Shown here: positions 1 to 7,824 of the stretch, piece after piece
Numbering within the stretch: the stretch's first letter is position 1
Layout of the letters: each line of letters opens with the position of its first letter
From: CAWUEZ02 sp963921355
GTDB lineage: Bacteria > Pseudomonadota > Alphaproteobacteria > Thalassobaculales > Thalassobaculaceae
Assembly: GCA_963921355.3 (NCBI GenBank)
Contig: OZ001190.1
Coordinates: forward strand, 3,224,001 to 3,288,000
Length of the DNA stretch: 64,000 bases
Direction of reading: 5' to 3'
Notes under the pieces: generated by a model
Seen by the model: the letters and a program-made list of their open reading frames with translations, nothing else
Told to the model about the DNA's origin: nothing
Database searches by the model: none
Made by a program: the position numbers and the translations under genes

Positions 1-302
1 CGGTATTCGATGACGCGCTCCCCACGCTCGCCGAGCGAGGCGATGGCCTCGAGATAGTCATCGCGGTCATCGGCATGCATCTGGGTCGCGCCATAGCCGA
101 TGATGTCGATGTAGTGGCTCGCCGGATATCCGGTGATCTTCTCGACATTGTCGCTGATGAAGCGGGTTCGACGCTCTCTATCGAGGTCGCAGAGATAGAA
201 GACGGTCGATGAGTTGGCGACGGCGAAATGCAGCAGCGCGCTGCGATGGGCGTCGCTCACCATCGTCGGTGGGCTGGATTCACCGTGCAACGCAGCAGTC
301 AT
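1..302 (-). CDS. PAS-domain signalling protein, N-terminal part (cut by window edge)
   Basis: The gene reads leftwards from an ATG at 302-300 and runs off position 1, so only about 100 N-terminal residues are visible. They show a PAS fold: an N-terminal segment with 'ANSSTVFYLCD', then 'RFISDNVEKITGYP' and 'MHADDRDDYLEAI', the usual PAS core in which the 'ITGYP' helix lines the ligand pocket. Such domains sense redox state or small ligands upstream of a kinase, GGDEF/EAL or other output. The output domain lies outside the window, so no function can be assigned. A perfect 13-bp hairpin lies just upstream, between this start and the DUF1127 gene. Confidence 0.8.
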   Translation of the reverse strand, partial: MTAALHGESSPPTMVSDAHRSALLHFAVANSSTVFYLCDLDRERRTRFISDNVEKITGYPASHYIDIIGYGATQMHADDRDDYLEAIASLGERGERVIEY

Positions 303-325
303 GCCGGCTCGCCGTAGCGGTTGTA

Positions 326-360
326 CGGATCGCCATCCAGCATAGGCGGATGGCGATCCG
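326..360. repeat. Intergenic 13-bp perfect inverted repeat (hairpin)
   Basis: CGGATCGCCATCC (326-338) is followed after a 9-nt loop by its exact complement (348-360). It lies in the 110-bp gap between the DUF1127 stop and the PAS gene start. No T-run follows on either strand, so a classical intrinsic terminator is not indicated. It could be a REP-like palindrome, an RNA-stabilising hairpin or a rho-dependent 3' end structure. Confidence 0.6.
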
Positions 361-412
361 GAAGCCATGGCGCGCTGCGGCATGCTGTTTTCCCTCCCCA
401 CCGGCCGAGCCG

Positions 413-685
413 TCAGTCGCGTGGAAACAGGCGCCGCGGATCAACGCTCGGATGGTCGATCACCGTCTTGGAGATGAACTCGATCCGGTTCCGTTCGACG
501 CCGATATCCGCCAGGGTGCGGGCGTCCAGGCCGCGCAGCGAGTCGATTGTCCGCTTGCGCCGATAGGCTTTGGTGACGCTCTGGAACGGCCAGGCCAGGA
601 CATTGACCAGACGCACGGCGTCATGCATGAGGGGGGTCAGGGCCTGCACGAGATGGAAGATCGGGCTGGCTGTTCTCTCCAGCAT
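413..685 (-). CDS. DUF1127 domain protein
   Basis: This 90-residue protein has a C-terminal DUF1127 (YjiS-like) motif: arginine-rich 'KAYRRKRTIDSLRGLD', then 'ARTLADIGVERNRIEF'. The ATG at 685-683 is preceded at good distance by GAAGGAG. DUF1127 proteins in alphaproteobacteria are small basic proteins; some take part in RNA metabolism and stress responses, and several act in phosphate or carbon homeostasis. This one has a longer than usual N-terminal extension (about 40 residues). It is monocistronic. A short hairpin (710-724) sits in its 5' leader. Its specific role is unknown. Confidence 0.85.
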   Translation of the reverse strand: MLERTASPIFHLVQALTPLMHDAVRLVNVLAWPFQSVTKAYRRKRTIDSLRGLDARTLADIGVERNRIEFISKTVIDHPSVDPRRLFPRD

Positions 686-709
686 TTGCTCACTCCTTCG
701 ATTGAGAAA

Positions 710-724
710 CGGCCCGACGGGCCG
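710..724. promoter_or_regulatory. Small GC hairpin in the 5' leader of the DUF1127 gene
   Basis: CGGCCC-GAC-GGGCCG is a 6-bp perfect stem with a 3-nt loop. Read on the minus strand it is followed by TTTCTC and then by the Shine-Dalgarno and ATG of the DUF1127 gene. It may be a leader hairpin or a weak terminator for an upstream transcript; there is no direct evidence for either. Confidence 0.35.
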
Positions 725-786
725 CCTGCCTTAGGATCAGGAAGATGGGGAGGCGGTGTTTCCGACCGACGTCGCTTCGAGTGAGG

Positions 787-804
787 AATTGTTTCAATTG
801 TTTC
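787..804. repeat. Tandem 9-bp direct repeat AATTGTTTC x2
   Basis: Two exact copies of AATTGTTTC abut at 787-795 and 796-804. They lie in the 203-bp gap between the DUF1127 gene and the divergent M24 peptidase gene, creating a CAATTG palindrome at the junction. This AT-rich spot in GC-rich DNA is a plausible promoter or operator area; nothing more can be shown. Confidence 0.35.
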
Positions 805-888
805 TGGGGCCGACGGATGCCGGATCTTTGTCGATCAACCGCCGTCCGATAGGGTTTTGCGAGCCGTCGTTAGGAGTGGGATCAGGCC

Positions 889-2076
889 ATGAGAATCGAT
901 GATCCGCACCGCGGCTTCCCCCGCTCGGAATTCGAGCACCGGCTCGCGCGGGCCCACAGCGTCATGGCGGATTCCGCCTTGGACGTCATGGTTGTCACCA
1001 CGGAGCCCGAGATCCGGTGGTTCACGGGGTTTCTCACCTGATTCTGGCTGAGCCCGACGCGACCATGGTTTCTGGTGGTTCCCGCGGGAAAGCAGCCGGT
1101 CGCGGTCATCCCGTCGATTGGCGAGCAGGCGATGGCCGCCACCGGGTTGCGCGACATCCGAACCTGGCCGTCACCGCGGCCGGATGACGACGGGATCAGC
1201 CTTCTGATCGAGACCATCCGTGAGTTCCTGCCCGAGCAGGGAGGGCGTATCGGTCTCCAGACCGGCGCGGAGACCCATGTCCGCATGCCGATCAACGATC
1301 TGGACCGTTTGCGAACGGCCTTGGGCGGCGCGCGGTGGGTTGACTCGACCATGGCCGTGCGCGCACTGCGCCAACTCAAAACCCCCTCGGAGATCGAGAA
1401 GATCCGGCTGGCCTGCGGGATCGCAGGGCGCGGGTTTGAGCGATTGTATGCTGAGCTGCGCGGCGGGATGTCCGAGGTCGAGGTTTTCCGTCGCTTCAAG
1501 ATCGCCTGCCTGGAGGAGGGCGCCGACGATGTCGACTATGTGGTCGGGGGCGCTGGTCCCGGGGGCTACGGAGACATCATCTCGCCGCCGTCGGAACGGC
1601 CTTTGACGGCTGGCGACGTCCTGATGCTGGACGTCGGGTTGAGCTTCGACGGCTATTTCTGCGATTTCGATCGGAACTTCTCGATCGGCCCGCCGTCACC
1701 AGAGACGTCGGCGGCCTATGACCGGCTCTGGCGTGCGACCGAGGCCGGTCTGGCGGCCGCCAGACCGGGGGCCACATGCGGCGAGATCTACGATCAGATG
1801 GCGGCGGTCCTGGAGGAGGGGCAGGCCGACAGAGGGGAGGGTGGTTCCGTCGGCCGGTTCGGCCACGGCCTCGGCACGCAGTTGACGGAGTTTCCGTCGA
1901 TCGCCGCATGGGATGATACGGTTCTGGAAGCGGGCATGGTGATCACGCTCGAACCCAGTCTGACGATCGCGCCGGGGCGGATGATGGTTCACGAAGAGAA
2001 TGTTGCGATTACGCGGGAAGGGGTCGACCTGCTGACGACGCGGGCCGCACCGTCGATTCCTGTCGTGGCACTCTAG
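889..2076 (+). pseudogene. M24 family metallopeptidase (Xaa-Pro dipeptidase/creatinase type) with an in-frame TGA
   Basis: From the ATG at 889 the frame is open to 2076 (395 codons) except for TGA at 1039-1041 (codon 51), between 'RWFTGFLT' and 'FWLSPTRPWF'. Sequence on both sides clearly belongs to one M24 protein: an N-terminal creatinase-like domain, then the pita-bread catalytic domain. All five metal ligands are visible: Asp in 'MLDVGLSF', Asp in 'CDFDRNF', His in 'FGHGLGT', Glu in 'TLEPSLT' and Glu in 'HEENVAI'. A restart at GTG 1075 would give 333 residues with an intact catalytic domain but a truncated N-domain. It is followed 4 nt later by an Asp/Glu racemase gene, so the two probably act together on a small amide or amino-acid derivative. 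Substrate unknown. Confidence 0.8.
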
Positions 2077-2080
2077 GGCG

Positions 2081-2836
2081 GTGGGGGTGACGCTTCCCTT
2101 TGAAACCGATGCCGGCCTTGGCGTTCGTGCCGCCCTTGGCCTGATCGTGCTGCGCAGCGACGAGACGATCGAGCATGAGTTCCGATCCTTCGTGCCGTCG
2201 ACCGGGATCGCGCTGTACCACTCCCGTGTCGCCAGCGCCGACGCCGTGACCACGGAAACCCTGGCCACCATGCGCGATGAGATCCCCCGGGCGGCCGCAC
2301 TCCTGCCTCCGGTGGCGCTCGACGTGGTTGGGTATGGATGCACGTCCGGGGCGACCGTGATTGGTCCCGACGGTGTCGCTGACGGCGTCCATCGGCACTT
2401 TCCCGAGGCTGCCGTCACCGAGCCGCTGACGGCGGCGCGCGCCGCTTTCGCCGCACTTGGCGTGCGCCGTATCGCTTTAATCTCCCCATATGTGGAAGCG
2501 GTTTCGCGGGCGCTCCGCGCGGCCTTCGAGGCGTCGGGGTTGACGATCGCGGCGTTCCACAGCTTCGACGAGGGTCAGGAGAGCGTTGTCGCGCGCATCA
2601 CGCCGGGCTCGATGTTCGCCGCCATCGAGGTCGGCGCGTCAACTCCCGGAGTCGAGGCGGTGTTCATGTCCTGCACCAACCTGCGGATGGGCCCGGTGCT
2701 GGCCGAAGCGGAGCAGCGTGTCGGCATTCCGGTGCTGGCGAGCAACCAGGTCCTGGCCTGGCACATGCTGCGTCTGGCAGGTATCGACGACCCGATCCCC
2801 GACGCCGGGCGGCTGTTCGAACTGCCTGCGGCGTGA
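2081..2836 (+). CDS. Asp/Glu racemase superfamily protein (maleate isomerase/arylmalonate decarboxylase-like)
   Basis: This 251-residue protein starts at GTG 2081 (another GTG lies 6 nt on), 4 nt after the M24 gene, so it is co-transcribed. Two conserved cysteines in the family positions are seen: 'VGYGCTSGA' (Cys87) and 'FMSCTNLRM' (Cys198). They form the two-base or nucleophile pair used by maleate cis-trans isomerase and its relatives. The same superfamily also includes the EutA-like proteins of ectoine catabolic clusters, which sit beside an M24 hydrolase (EutD/DoeA); the pairing here resembles that, but the M24 partner is not obviously DoeA. The reaction is probably isomerisation or decarboxylation of a dicarboxylate; the exact substrate is not assignable. 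Confidence 0.8.
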   Translation: MGVTLPFETDAGLGVRAALGLIVLRSDETIEHEFRSFVPSTGIALYHSRVASADAVTTETLATMRDEIPRAAALLPPVALDVVGYGCTSGATVIGPDGVADGVHRHFPEAAVTEPLTAARAAFAALGVRRIALISPYVEAVSRALRAAFEASGLTIAAFHSFDEGQESVVARITPGSMFAAIEVGASTPGVEAVFMSCTNLRMGPVLAEAEQRVGIPVLASNQVLAWHMLRLAGIDDPIPDAGRLFELPAA

Positions 2837-2843
2837 TCGGTCT

Positions 2844-4334
2844 CTAGTCGCCAGTGAGGGTCCGCCGGACCGCGTCCCGCCAACCGGCCAGCAATCCACC
2901 ACGGGCCTCCGCGCTCATCTCGGGCTGGAAGCGGCGTTCGCGCTTCCAACGTTCCGAGAAGCCGTCCCGGTCCGGCCAGACCGCCGCGTGATGGCCGGCC
3001 AGCCACGCCGCCCCCAAGGCAGTTGTCTCCAGCACCACCGGGCGATCCACGGGGGCCGCGAGGATGTCGGTGAGCCGCTGCATCATCCAGTCGTTGGCCA
3101 CCATGCCGCCGTCCACCCGCAGGACCACGTCGTCGGCCTGCGACCAGTTGGCGGTCATCGCCTCGATCAGGTCGGCGGTTTGAAAGCAGACGCTGTCGAG
3201 GGCGGCGCGGGCCAGCTCATTCGGTCCGGTGCCGCGGGTCAATCCAAACAGCGCGCCGCGGGCCTCGGGGTCCCAATGGGGGGCGCCCAGGCCGGTGAAT
3301 GCCGGAACCAGATAGACCGCCTGCTCGGGATCCGCCTCGTCGGCCATTCGGGCCGATTGGTCGGCGTGCTGCATGACGGCGAGTCCGTCGCGTAGCCATT
3401 GGATGGCGGCGCCGGCGACAAAGATCGACCCCTCCAGCGCATAGGTCGGCTTGCCGTCAAGCTGATAGGCGATGGTGGTCAGCAGCCGGTTGCGCGACAG
3501 CACCGGCTCTTCACCGGTGTTCAACAGGGCGAAGCATCCCGTTCCGTAGGTCGACTTCAGCATCCCCGGCGCGAAACAGGCCTGACCCACCGTCGCGGCC
3601 TGCTGGTCTCCGGCGACGCCAAGGATGGGAACCGAGGCGCCGAAAAGATCCGTCTTTGTCGCCCCGAAGTCTGCCGCGCTGTCCAGGACCTCCGGAAGCA
3701 CGGAGTCTGGAATGTTCAGCAATGCGAGGATATCGGCGTCCCAGCAGCCTTCGCGGATGTTGTAGAGGAGGGTTCGCGCGGCGTTGGTCGCATCGGTCAC
3801 ATGGCGCGCTCCACCGGTCAGGCGCCAGATCAGGAAGCTGTCGACGGTGCCGAACGCGAGTTTGCCCTCTACGGCCCGCTGGCGTGCACCCGGCACGTTG
3901 TCGAGCAGCCAGGCGAGCTTGGTGCCCGAAAAATAGGGGTCCAGAAGCAGACCGGTCTTCTGAGTGATCGACGGCTCGTGCCCATCGGCCTTCAGGTTTG
4001 CACAGAGATCGGCGGTGCGCCGGTCCTGCCAGACGATGGCGCGGTGCACCGGTTCACCGGTTTCTCGATCCCAAAGGACAACGGTTTCCCTCTGGTTGGT
4101 GATGCCGATGGCGGACAGGTCGCCGGCGGACAGCCCGCCTTCCGCCAGCGCGATGCGGGCGGTCTCCAGGGTCGTGCGCCAAAGGTCTTCGGCATCGTGC
4201 TCAACCCAGCCGGAGCGGGGAAAGTGCTGGGCGAACTCCTGCTGGCCGACACCCTTCACAGCGAAGTCGGCGTTGAAGATGATCGCCCGGGAGGACGTGG
4301 TGCCCTGGTCAATGGCAAGGACATAGCCGCTCAT
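2844..4334 (-). CDS. glpK: Glycerol kinase
   Basis: It phosphorylates glycerol to sn-glycerol 3-phosphate with ATP in the cytoplasm. The protein has 496 residues, the normal length. It starts with the FGGY-kinase phosphate loop 'AIDQGTTSSRAI' and carries 'GVAGDQQAATVGQ', 'STYGTGCF' and 'VDGGMVANDWMMQ' of the C-terminal nucleotide domain. The ATG at 4334 follows an AGAGGGGG ribosome site. It is the last gene of the glpR-glpD-glpK operon, 33 nt after glpD, and no glpF facilitator is present nearby. It is intact and ends convergently with the racemase gene 7 nt away. Confidence 0.97.
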   Translation of the reverse strand: MSGYVLAIDQGTTSSRAIIFNADFAVKGVGQQEFAQHFPRSGWVEHDAEDLWRTTLETARIALAEGGLSAGDLSAIGITNQRETVVLWDRETGEPVHRAIVWQDRRTADLCANLKADGHEPSITQKTGLLLDPYFSGTKLAWLLDNVPGARQRAVEGKLAFGTVDSFLIWRLTGGARHVTDATNAARTLLYNIREGCWDADILALLNIPDSVLPEVLDSAADFGATKTDLFGASVPILGVAGDQQAATVGQACFAPGMLKSTYGTGCFALLNTGEEPVLSRNRLLTTIAYQLDGKPTYALEGSIFVAGAAIQWLRDGLAVMQHADQSARMADEADPEQAVYLVPAFTGLGAPHWDPEARGALFGLTRGTGPNELARAALDSVCFQTADLIEAMTANWSQADDVVLRVDGGMVANDWMMQRLTDILAAPVDRPVVLETTALGAAWLAGHHAAVWPDRDGFSERWKRERRFQPEMSAEARGGLLAGWRDAVRRTLTGD

Positions 4335-4367
4335 TCGTTTCCCCCTCTAGATCGGTCGACCTTGATG

Positions 4368-5909
4368 TTATTCGGCCGCCTGCGGTCGACGGACCTGGGT
4401 CTCGACCCAAGCAGCCAGCTCCTGGGTCTCCGCATCTGTGAAGCGGAGGCCAAGCTTGCTGCGGCGCCACAGAACGTCATCGGCCGTCGTCGCCCATTCG
4501 TGCTTGATCAGATAACGGACCTCGCTCTCGTAGAGATCCGCCCCGAAATGCCGCCCCAGGTCGGAGATGGCCTGGGTTTTGGCGACGATCTGATGGCTGA
4601 GCGTGCCGTAGGAACGGGCCAGACGCGTGGCGTGCTGCTCGCTCAGGAACGGGTGGTCCCGACGGAGGGCGGCCACCAGATCCGTAAAGCCATCGGGGTC
4701 GAAGTCGCCTCCCGGAAGGTGCGCGCCGTGGGTCCAGCGACCACCCCGGCGCCCGAGGGCGTTCTCGAGTTTGACGAGGACGGCCTCGGCGAGCTTTCGA
4801 TAGGTGGTGATCTTGCCGCCGAAGATGTTGACCAGCAGTCCCTCCGCCCCGTCGCCCTCGGCCTCGAGCACATAGTCCCGTGTCGCCGTCTGGGCGGCCG
4901 ACGCGCCATCGTCGTAGAGCGGGCGAACCCCGGAGAAGCTCCAGACGATGTCGGCAGGCGTGATCGCCCGGTTGAAGTACTGGCTCGCGCCTTCGCAGAG
5001 ATAGGCTATCTCCTCCTCGGAGATCGCGACGTCCTTCGGGTCGCCCGTATAGTCCCGGTCGGTGGTGCCGATCAGGGTGTAGCCGTCCTGATAGGGAATG
5101 GCGAAGAAGATGCGGCCGTCCGCGTTCTGGAAGATGTAGCTGCGGTCGTGGTCGAACAGCTGTTCGACCACGATGTGGCTGCCCTGGACCAGGCGGACGT
5201 TGCGGGCGTCATTGCGGCCGGCGGCGGCTGTCAGCACCTTATCGACCCAGGGGCCGGCCGCGTTGACGACGGTGTGGGCGGTTACGGTGCTGCGCTCGCC
5301 TGACATCAGGTCGTGCAGGTGGACGGTCCACTTGCCATCGGAGCGCTCGAGCTTCTCGACCTGGGTTCGGGTGCGAATGTCGGCGCCATGGCGCGCGGCA
5401 TCGATCGCATTGAGAATGACCAGACGAACATCGTCGACGGCGCAATCCGAGTACTCGAACCCGGTGGTGAACTCATCCTTCAGGGGGGCTCCGACCGGGT
5501 CGTTGCGCAGGTCGACGACCCGGGTCGCGGGCAGGCGTTTGCGCCCACCCAGATGGTCGTAGATGAATAGGCCCAGCCGAAGCAGCCATGCGGGCCGCAG
5601 TCCCTTGTGATGGGGCAGGACGAACCGCAGCGGCCAGATGATATGGGGGGCGTTGGCCCACAGCCGTTCGCGCTCGATCAGCGCTTCGCGGACCAGACGG
5701 AACTCGTAGTGTTCCAGATAGCGCAGGCCACCGTGAATGAGCTTGGTCGACCAGGAAGACGTCCCGCTGCTGAGATCGTTCATCTCCGCCACCAGGACGG
5801 AATAGCCACGCCCGGCCGCATCCCGGGCGATCCCGCAGCCGTTGACGCCGCCGCCGATGATCAGGACGTCCAGGTCAGGCGATGCGGTTTTCGCGTTGTT
5901 GGATGTCAT
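4368..5909 (-). CDS. glpD: Aerobic glycerol-3-phosphate dehydrogenase
   Basis: This FAD enzyme at the inner membrane oxidises glycerol 3-phosphate to dihydroxyacetone phosphate and passes electrons to ubiquinone. The 513-residue protein begins with a dinucleotide-binding motif 'IIGGGVNGCGIARDA' and has 'SSGTSSWSTKLIHGGLR', typical of GlpD. The C-terminal DAO_C region ends in 'VLWRRSKLGLRF'. The ATG at 5909-5907 overlaps the glpR stop as ATGA, so translation is coupled; a longer in-frame extension upstream is not supported. Intact. Confidence 0.96.
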   Translation of the reverse strand: MTSNNAKTASPDLDVLIIGGGVNGCGIARDAAGRGYSVLVAEMNDLSSGTSSWSTKLIHGGLRYLEHYEFRLVREALIERERLWANAPHIIWPLRFVLPHHKGLRPAWLLRLGLFIYDHLGGRKRLPATRVVDLRNDPVGAPLKDEFTTGFEYSDCAVDDVRLVILNAIDAARHGADIRTRTQVEKLERSDGKWTVHLHDLMSGERSTVTAHTVVNAAGPWVDKVLTAAAGRNDARNVRLVQGSHIVVEQLFDHDRSYIFQNADGRIFFAIPYQDGYTLIGTTDRDYTGDPKDVAISEEEIAYLCEGASQYFNRAITPADIVWSFSGVRPLYDDGASAAQTATRDYVLEAEGDGAEGLLVNIFGGKITTYRKLAEAVLVKLENALGRRGGRWTHGAHLPGGDFDPDGFTDLVAALRRDHPFLSEQHATRLARSYGTLSHQIVAKTQAISDLGRHFGADLYESEVRYLIKHEWATTADDVLWRRSKLGLRFTDAETQELAAWVETQVRRPQAAE

Positions 5910-6718
5910 TGTTCCGTTCTCGCTGTCGCGTCGGCGGTGGAGGCGACGATCTGCAGGTCGATGCCGTGGTCCTCGCACAGGGAGGGGATCGACGGCGGCG
6001 GTGGGCGATCGGTGACGAAGACATCGATCTCGCTCAGGTGCGCGATCCGGATCGGCGCGACGTGATCGAACTTCGTACGGTCGGCGACCAGAATGGTCTG
6101 GCGGGCCTGACGGATGATCTCCTGGGCGACCCGCACTTCCCGGAAATCGTAGTCCATGATCCAGCCGTCCTCGTCGATCGCCGACGCCCCGATGATCGCG
6201 GTGTCGACCTTGAACTGCCGGATGAACTCGACAGTGGCCTCCCCGACGATCCCGCCGTCGGACGCCCGGACAACGCCACCCGCCACGATCACCTGGGAGG
6301 TTTCAGCGGATTGCAGGATGCGCGCGACGTTGATGTTGTTGGTCACGACCATCAGGTCGGTGTGATAGCGCAGAGCCATCGCGACCTGTTCGGTCGTCGT
6401 CCCGATGTTCAGGATCAACGAGCGTTTGTTGGGGATCAGGGCCGCCGTGTGCCGGGCGATCTTGCGTTTCGCCTCGCTCGCAAGGTCGCGGCGGGTGTCG
6501 TAGGCAATGCTCTGAGCTGCTGCCGGAACGACCGCACCCCCGTGCACCCTTTGCAGGTGACCCGACTCGCACAGGTCGTTCAGGTCGCGCCTGATGGTCT
6601 GCGGGGTCACATCGAACAGCGTGGAAAGCCCATCTACGGTCACTCGACCGTTGTCGCGAGCTTCACGAAGGATATCCGACTGTCGGGGCGTGAGAACGAC
6701 CACTGCTGGGCGCGCCAT
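5906..6718 (-). CDS. glpR: DeoR-family repressor of glycerol 3-phosphate metabolism
   Basis: This 270-residue DeoR-family regulator has an N-terminal helix-turn-helix ('RQSDILREARDNGRVTVDGLS', then 'VTPQTIRRDLNDLCESG'). The C-terminal phosphosugar-sensing domain shows 'GTTTEQVAMAL' and 'GEATVEFIRQFKVDTAIIG'. Its place as first gene of glpRDK argues that it represses glycerol use and is relieved by glycerol 3-phosphate. The ATG at 6718 is chosen; a GTG at 6739 would add seven residues and has a GATAGG just upstream, so it is also possible. Four phased TTCG motifs upstream are probably its own operator. Confidence 0.92.
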   Translation of the reverse strand: MARPAVVVLTPRQSDILREARDNGRVTVDGLSTLFDVTPQTIRRDLNDLCESGHLQRVHGGAVVPAAAQSIAYDTRRDLASEAKRKIARHTAALIPNKRSLILNIGTTTEQVAMALRYHTDLMVVTNNINVARILQSAETSQVIVAGGVVRASDGGIVGEATVEFIRQFKVDTAIIGASAIDEDGWIMDYDFREVRVAQEIIRQARQTILVADRTKFDHVAPIRIAHLSEIDVFVTDRPPPPSIPSLCEDHGIDLQIVASTADATARTEQ

Positions 6719-6767
6719 TGCGTGTAGGAGAACCCCCACTACCTATCTGGTCCGGCGGCGGATGTCA

Positions 6768-6801
6768 TTCGATTATGTTCGTTTAAGTTCGGATTTTTTC
6801 G
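6768..6801. promoter_or_regulatory. Four TTCG motifs phased at 10 bp: candidate GlpR operator
   Basis: TTCG occurs at 6768, 6778, 6788 and 6798, that is with exact 10-bp spacing, in the AT-rich gap between the Ldh stop and the glpR start. The motifs therefore lie on one face of the helix. DeoR-family repressors such as E. coli AgaR bind operators built from short direct repeats (CTTTC-type) at helical spacing, so this is a good candidate site for GlpR autoregulation of glpRDK. The repeat is seen; the binding protein is inferred. Confidence 0.55.
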
Positions 6802-6807
6802 ATTGAG

Positions 6808-7824
6808 CTATCGACTCTGCGCGATCTCGCGCAGTTTCCGAAGGGTGTCCGGGTCGACCTCAAGGCCCTCAGCCCGGGCGCGATCGCGCGTCGACCGCCG
6901 CCTGGGACCGGGGATATAGGCCCCGTACTCGGTACGCAGGCGCTGGATATAGGTCTCAATCCGGGATTCGAAACCCGGCCCGTGAACGACGCCCGGGGAG
7001 ATGGCGAGAACGAACAGGCCGATCCCGGGCGAACGGTCGCCCTCCAGGAACGAGGGGGCGTCGGCAGACCAGTTGGCGCCGGACAGACCGGCGGTGAGCA
7101 GTTCCACCATAAGGGCGATATTGGCGCCCCGGTTGCCGCCGAAGGCGAGCAGAACGCCGGACATGGCCGCTACCGGATCGGTGGTTGGATTGCCGGCTCC
7201 GTCGAGTGCCCAGCCGAGGGGGATCGGCGTTCCTTGTTCGGCTGCCTGTTTGATGTTGACGAAGGCGGTGGCGCTGCTGGACTGGTCGATCAGCACGGCG
7301 GGGCCGTCCTGGCCCGGAACCGCGAGGGCCATCGGGTTGGTGCAGAACACCGGTCGGGTGCCGCCGGATGGCGCCAGAAAGGCCGGGCCAGCATTTGTCG
7401 CGGCGATACCGATCAGCCCGCGTTCGGCGAGCCGGTCGACGAACCAGTCTAGCGCCGCGTTGGTAAAGCTGCCGCGCTGGCTGAAGAGGGCGAGCCCGAA
7501 GGAGGTGGCAGCGGTGGCGAGATCGTCAAAGCACCGTTCGAACGCCAGGTGACCGACGCCCCCGCGCGCGTCGACGTGGAAGACGATCGGTGTCGGTCGC
7601 TCGACCTGCGGTTCGGCATGGCCGTCGATCTGGCCGACGGCCAGGGCCTCGCAATAGGTCAGCAGATGGGCAAGGCCGACGCCGTGCAGGCCCTTCGCTT
7701 CGGCGTCGACGAGAACGGCGGCCATGATCTCGGCCGTTTCCGGCCCGGCACCGCTGGTGGCCAGGGCCTCCCGCGCCAGGGCCGTCAGCGCGTCGAACGT
7801 CACGTGCGCCAGCGGTTCGGTCAC
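6808..7824 (-). CDS. Malate/L-lactate dehydrogenase-family (Ldh_2) NAD(P)H oxidoreductase
   Basis: This 338-residue member of the AllD/ComC/YbiC family of 2-hydroxyacid dehydrogenases also includes ureidoglycolate, sulfolactate and delta1-piperideine-2-carboxylate reductases. Visible family features are 'EAKGLHGVGLAHL' near residue 55, the conserved 'NPMALAVPG' and 'FGGNRGANIALMVELL'. The start is GTG 7824, overlapping the stop of the preceding flavoenzyme (GTGA), so it is translationally coupled in the mttB-demethylase operon. In that setting it may reduce a cyclic imine or keto acid released by N-demethylation, for example from N-methylproline or pipecolate, but the substrate is not determined. 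The gene itself is intact. Confidence 0.85.
   Translation of the reverse strand: MTEPLAHVTFDALTALAREALATSGAGPETAEIMAAVLVDAEAKGLHGVGLAHLLTYCEALAVGQIDGHAEPQVERPTPIVFHVDARGGVGHLAFERCFDDLATAATSFGLALFSQRGSFTNAALDWFVDRLAERGLIGIAATNAGPAFLAPSGGTRPVFCTNPMALAVPGQDGPAVLIDQSSSATAFVNIKQAAEQGTPIPLGWALDGAGNPTTDPVAAMSGVLLAFGGNRGANIALMVELLTAGLSGANWSADAPSFLEGDRSPGIGLFVLAISPGVVHGPGFESRIETYIQRLRTEYGAYIPGPRRRSTRDRARAEGLEVDPDTLRKLREIAQSR

Noticed and set aside
3399..5303. 634-codon plus-strand open frame opposite glpK/glpD
   Set aside because: Antisense shadow produced by GC-rich codon bias; no domain, and glpK and glpD are certain.
6768..6801. CRISPR-like or VNTR array at the TTCG repeats
   Set aside because: Units are only 4 bp conserved at 10-bp spacing and lie in a promoter; an operator is the better reading.
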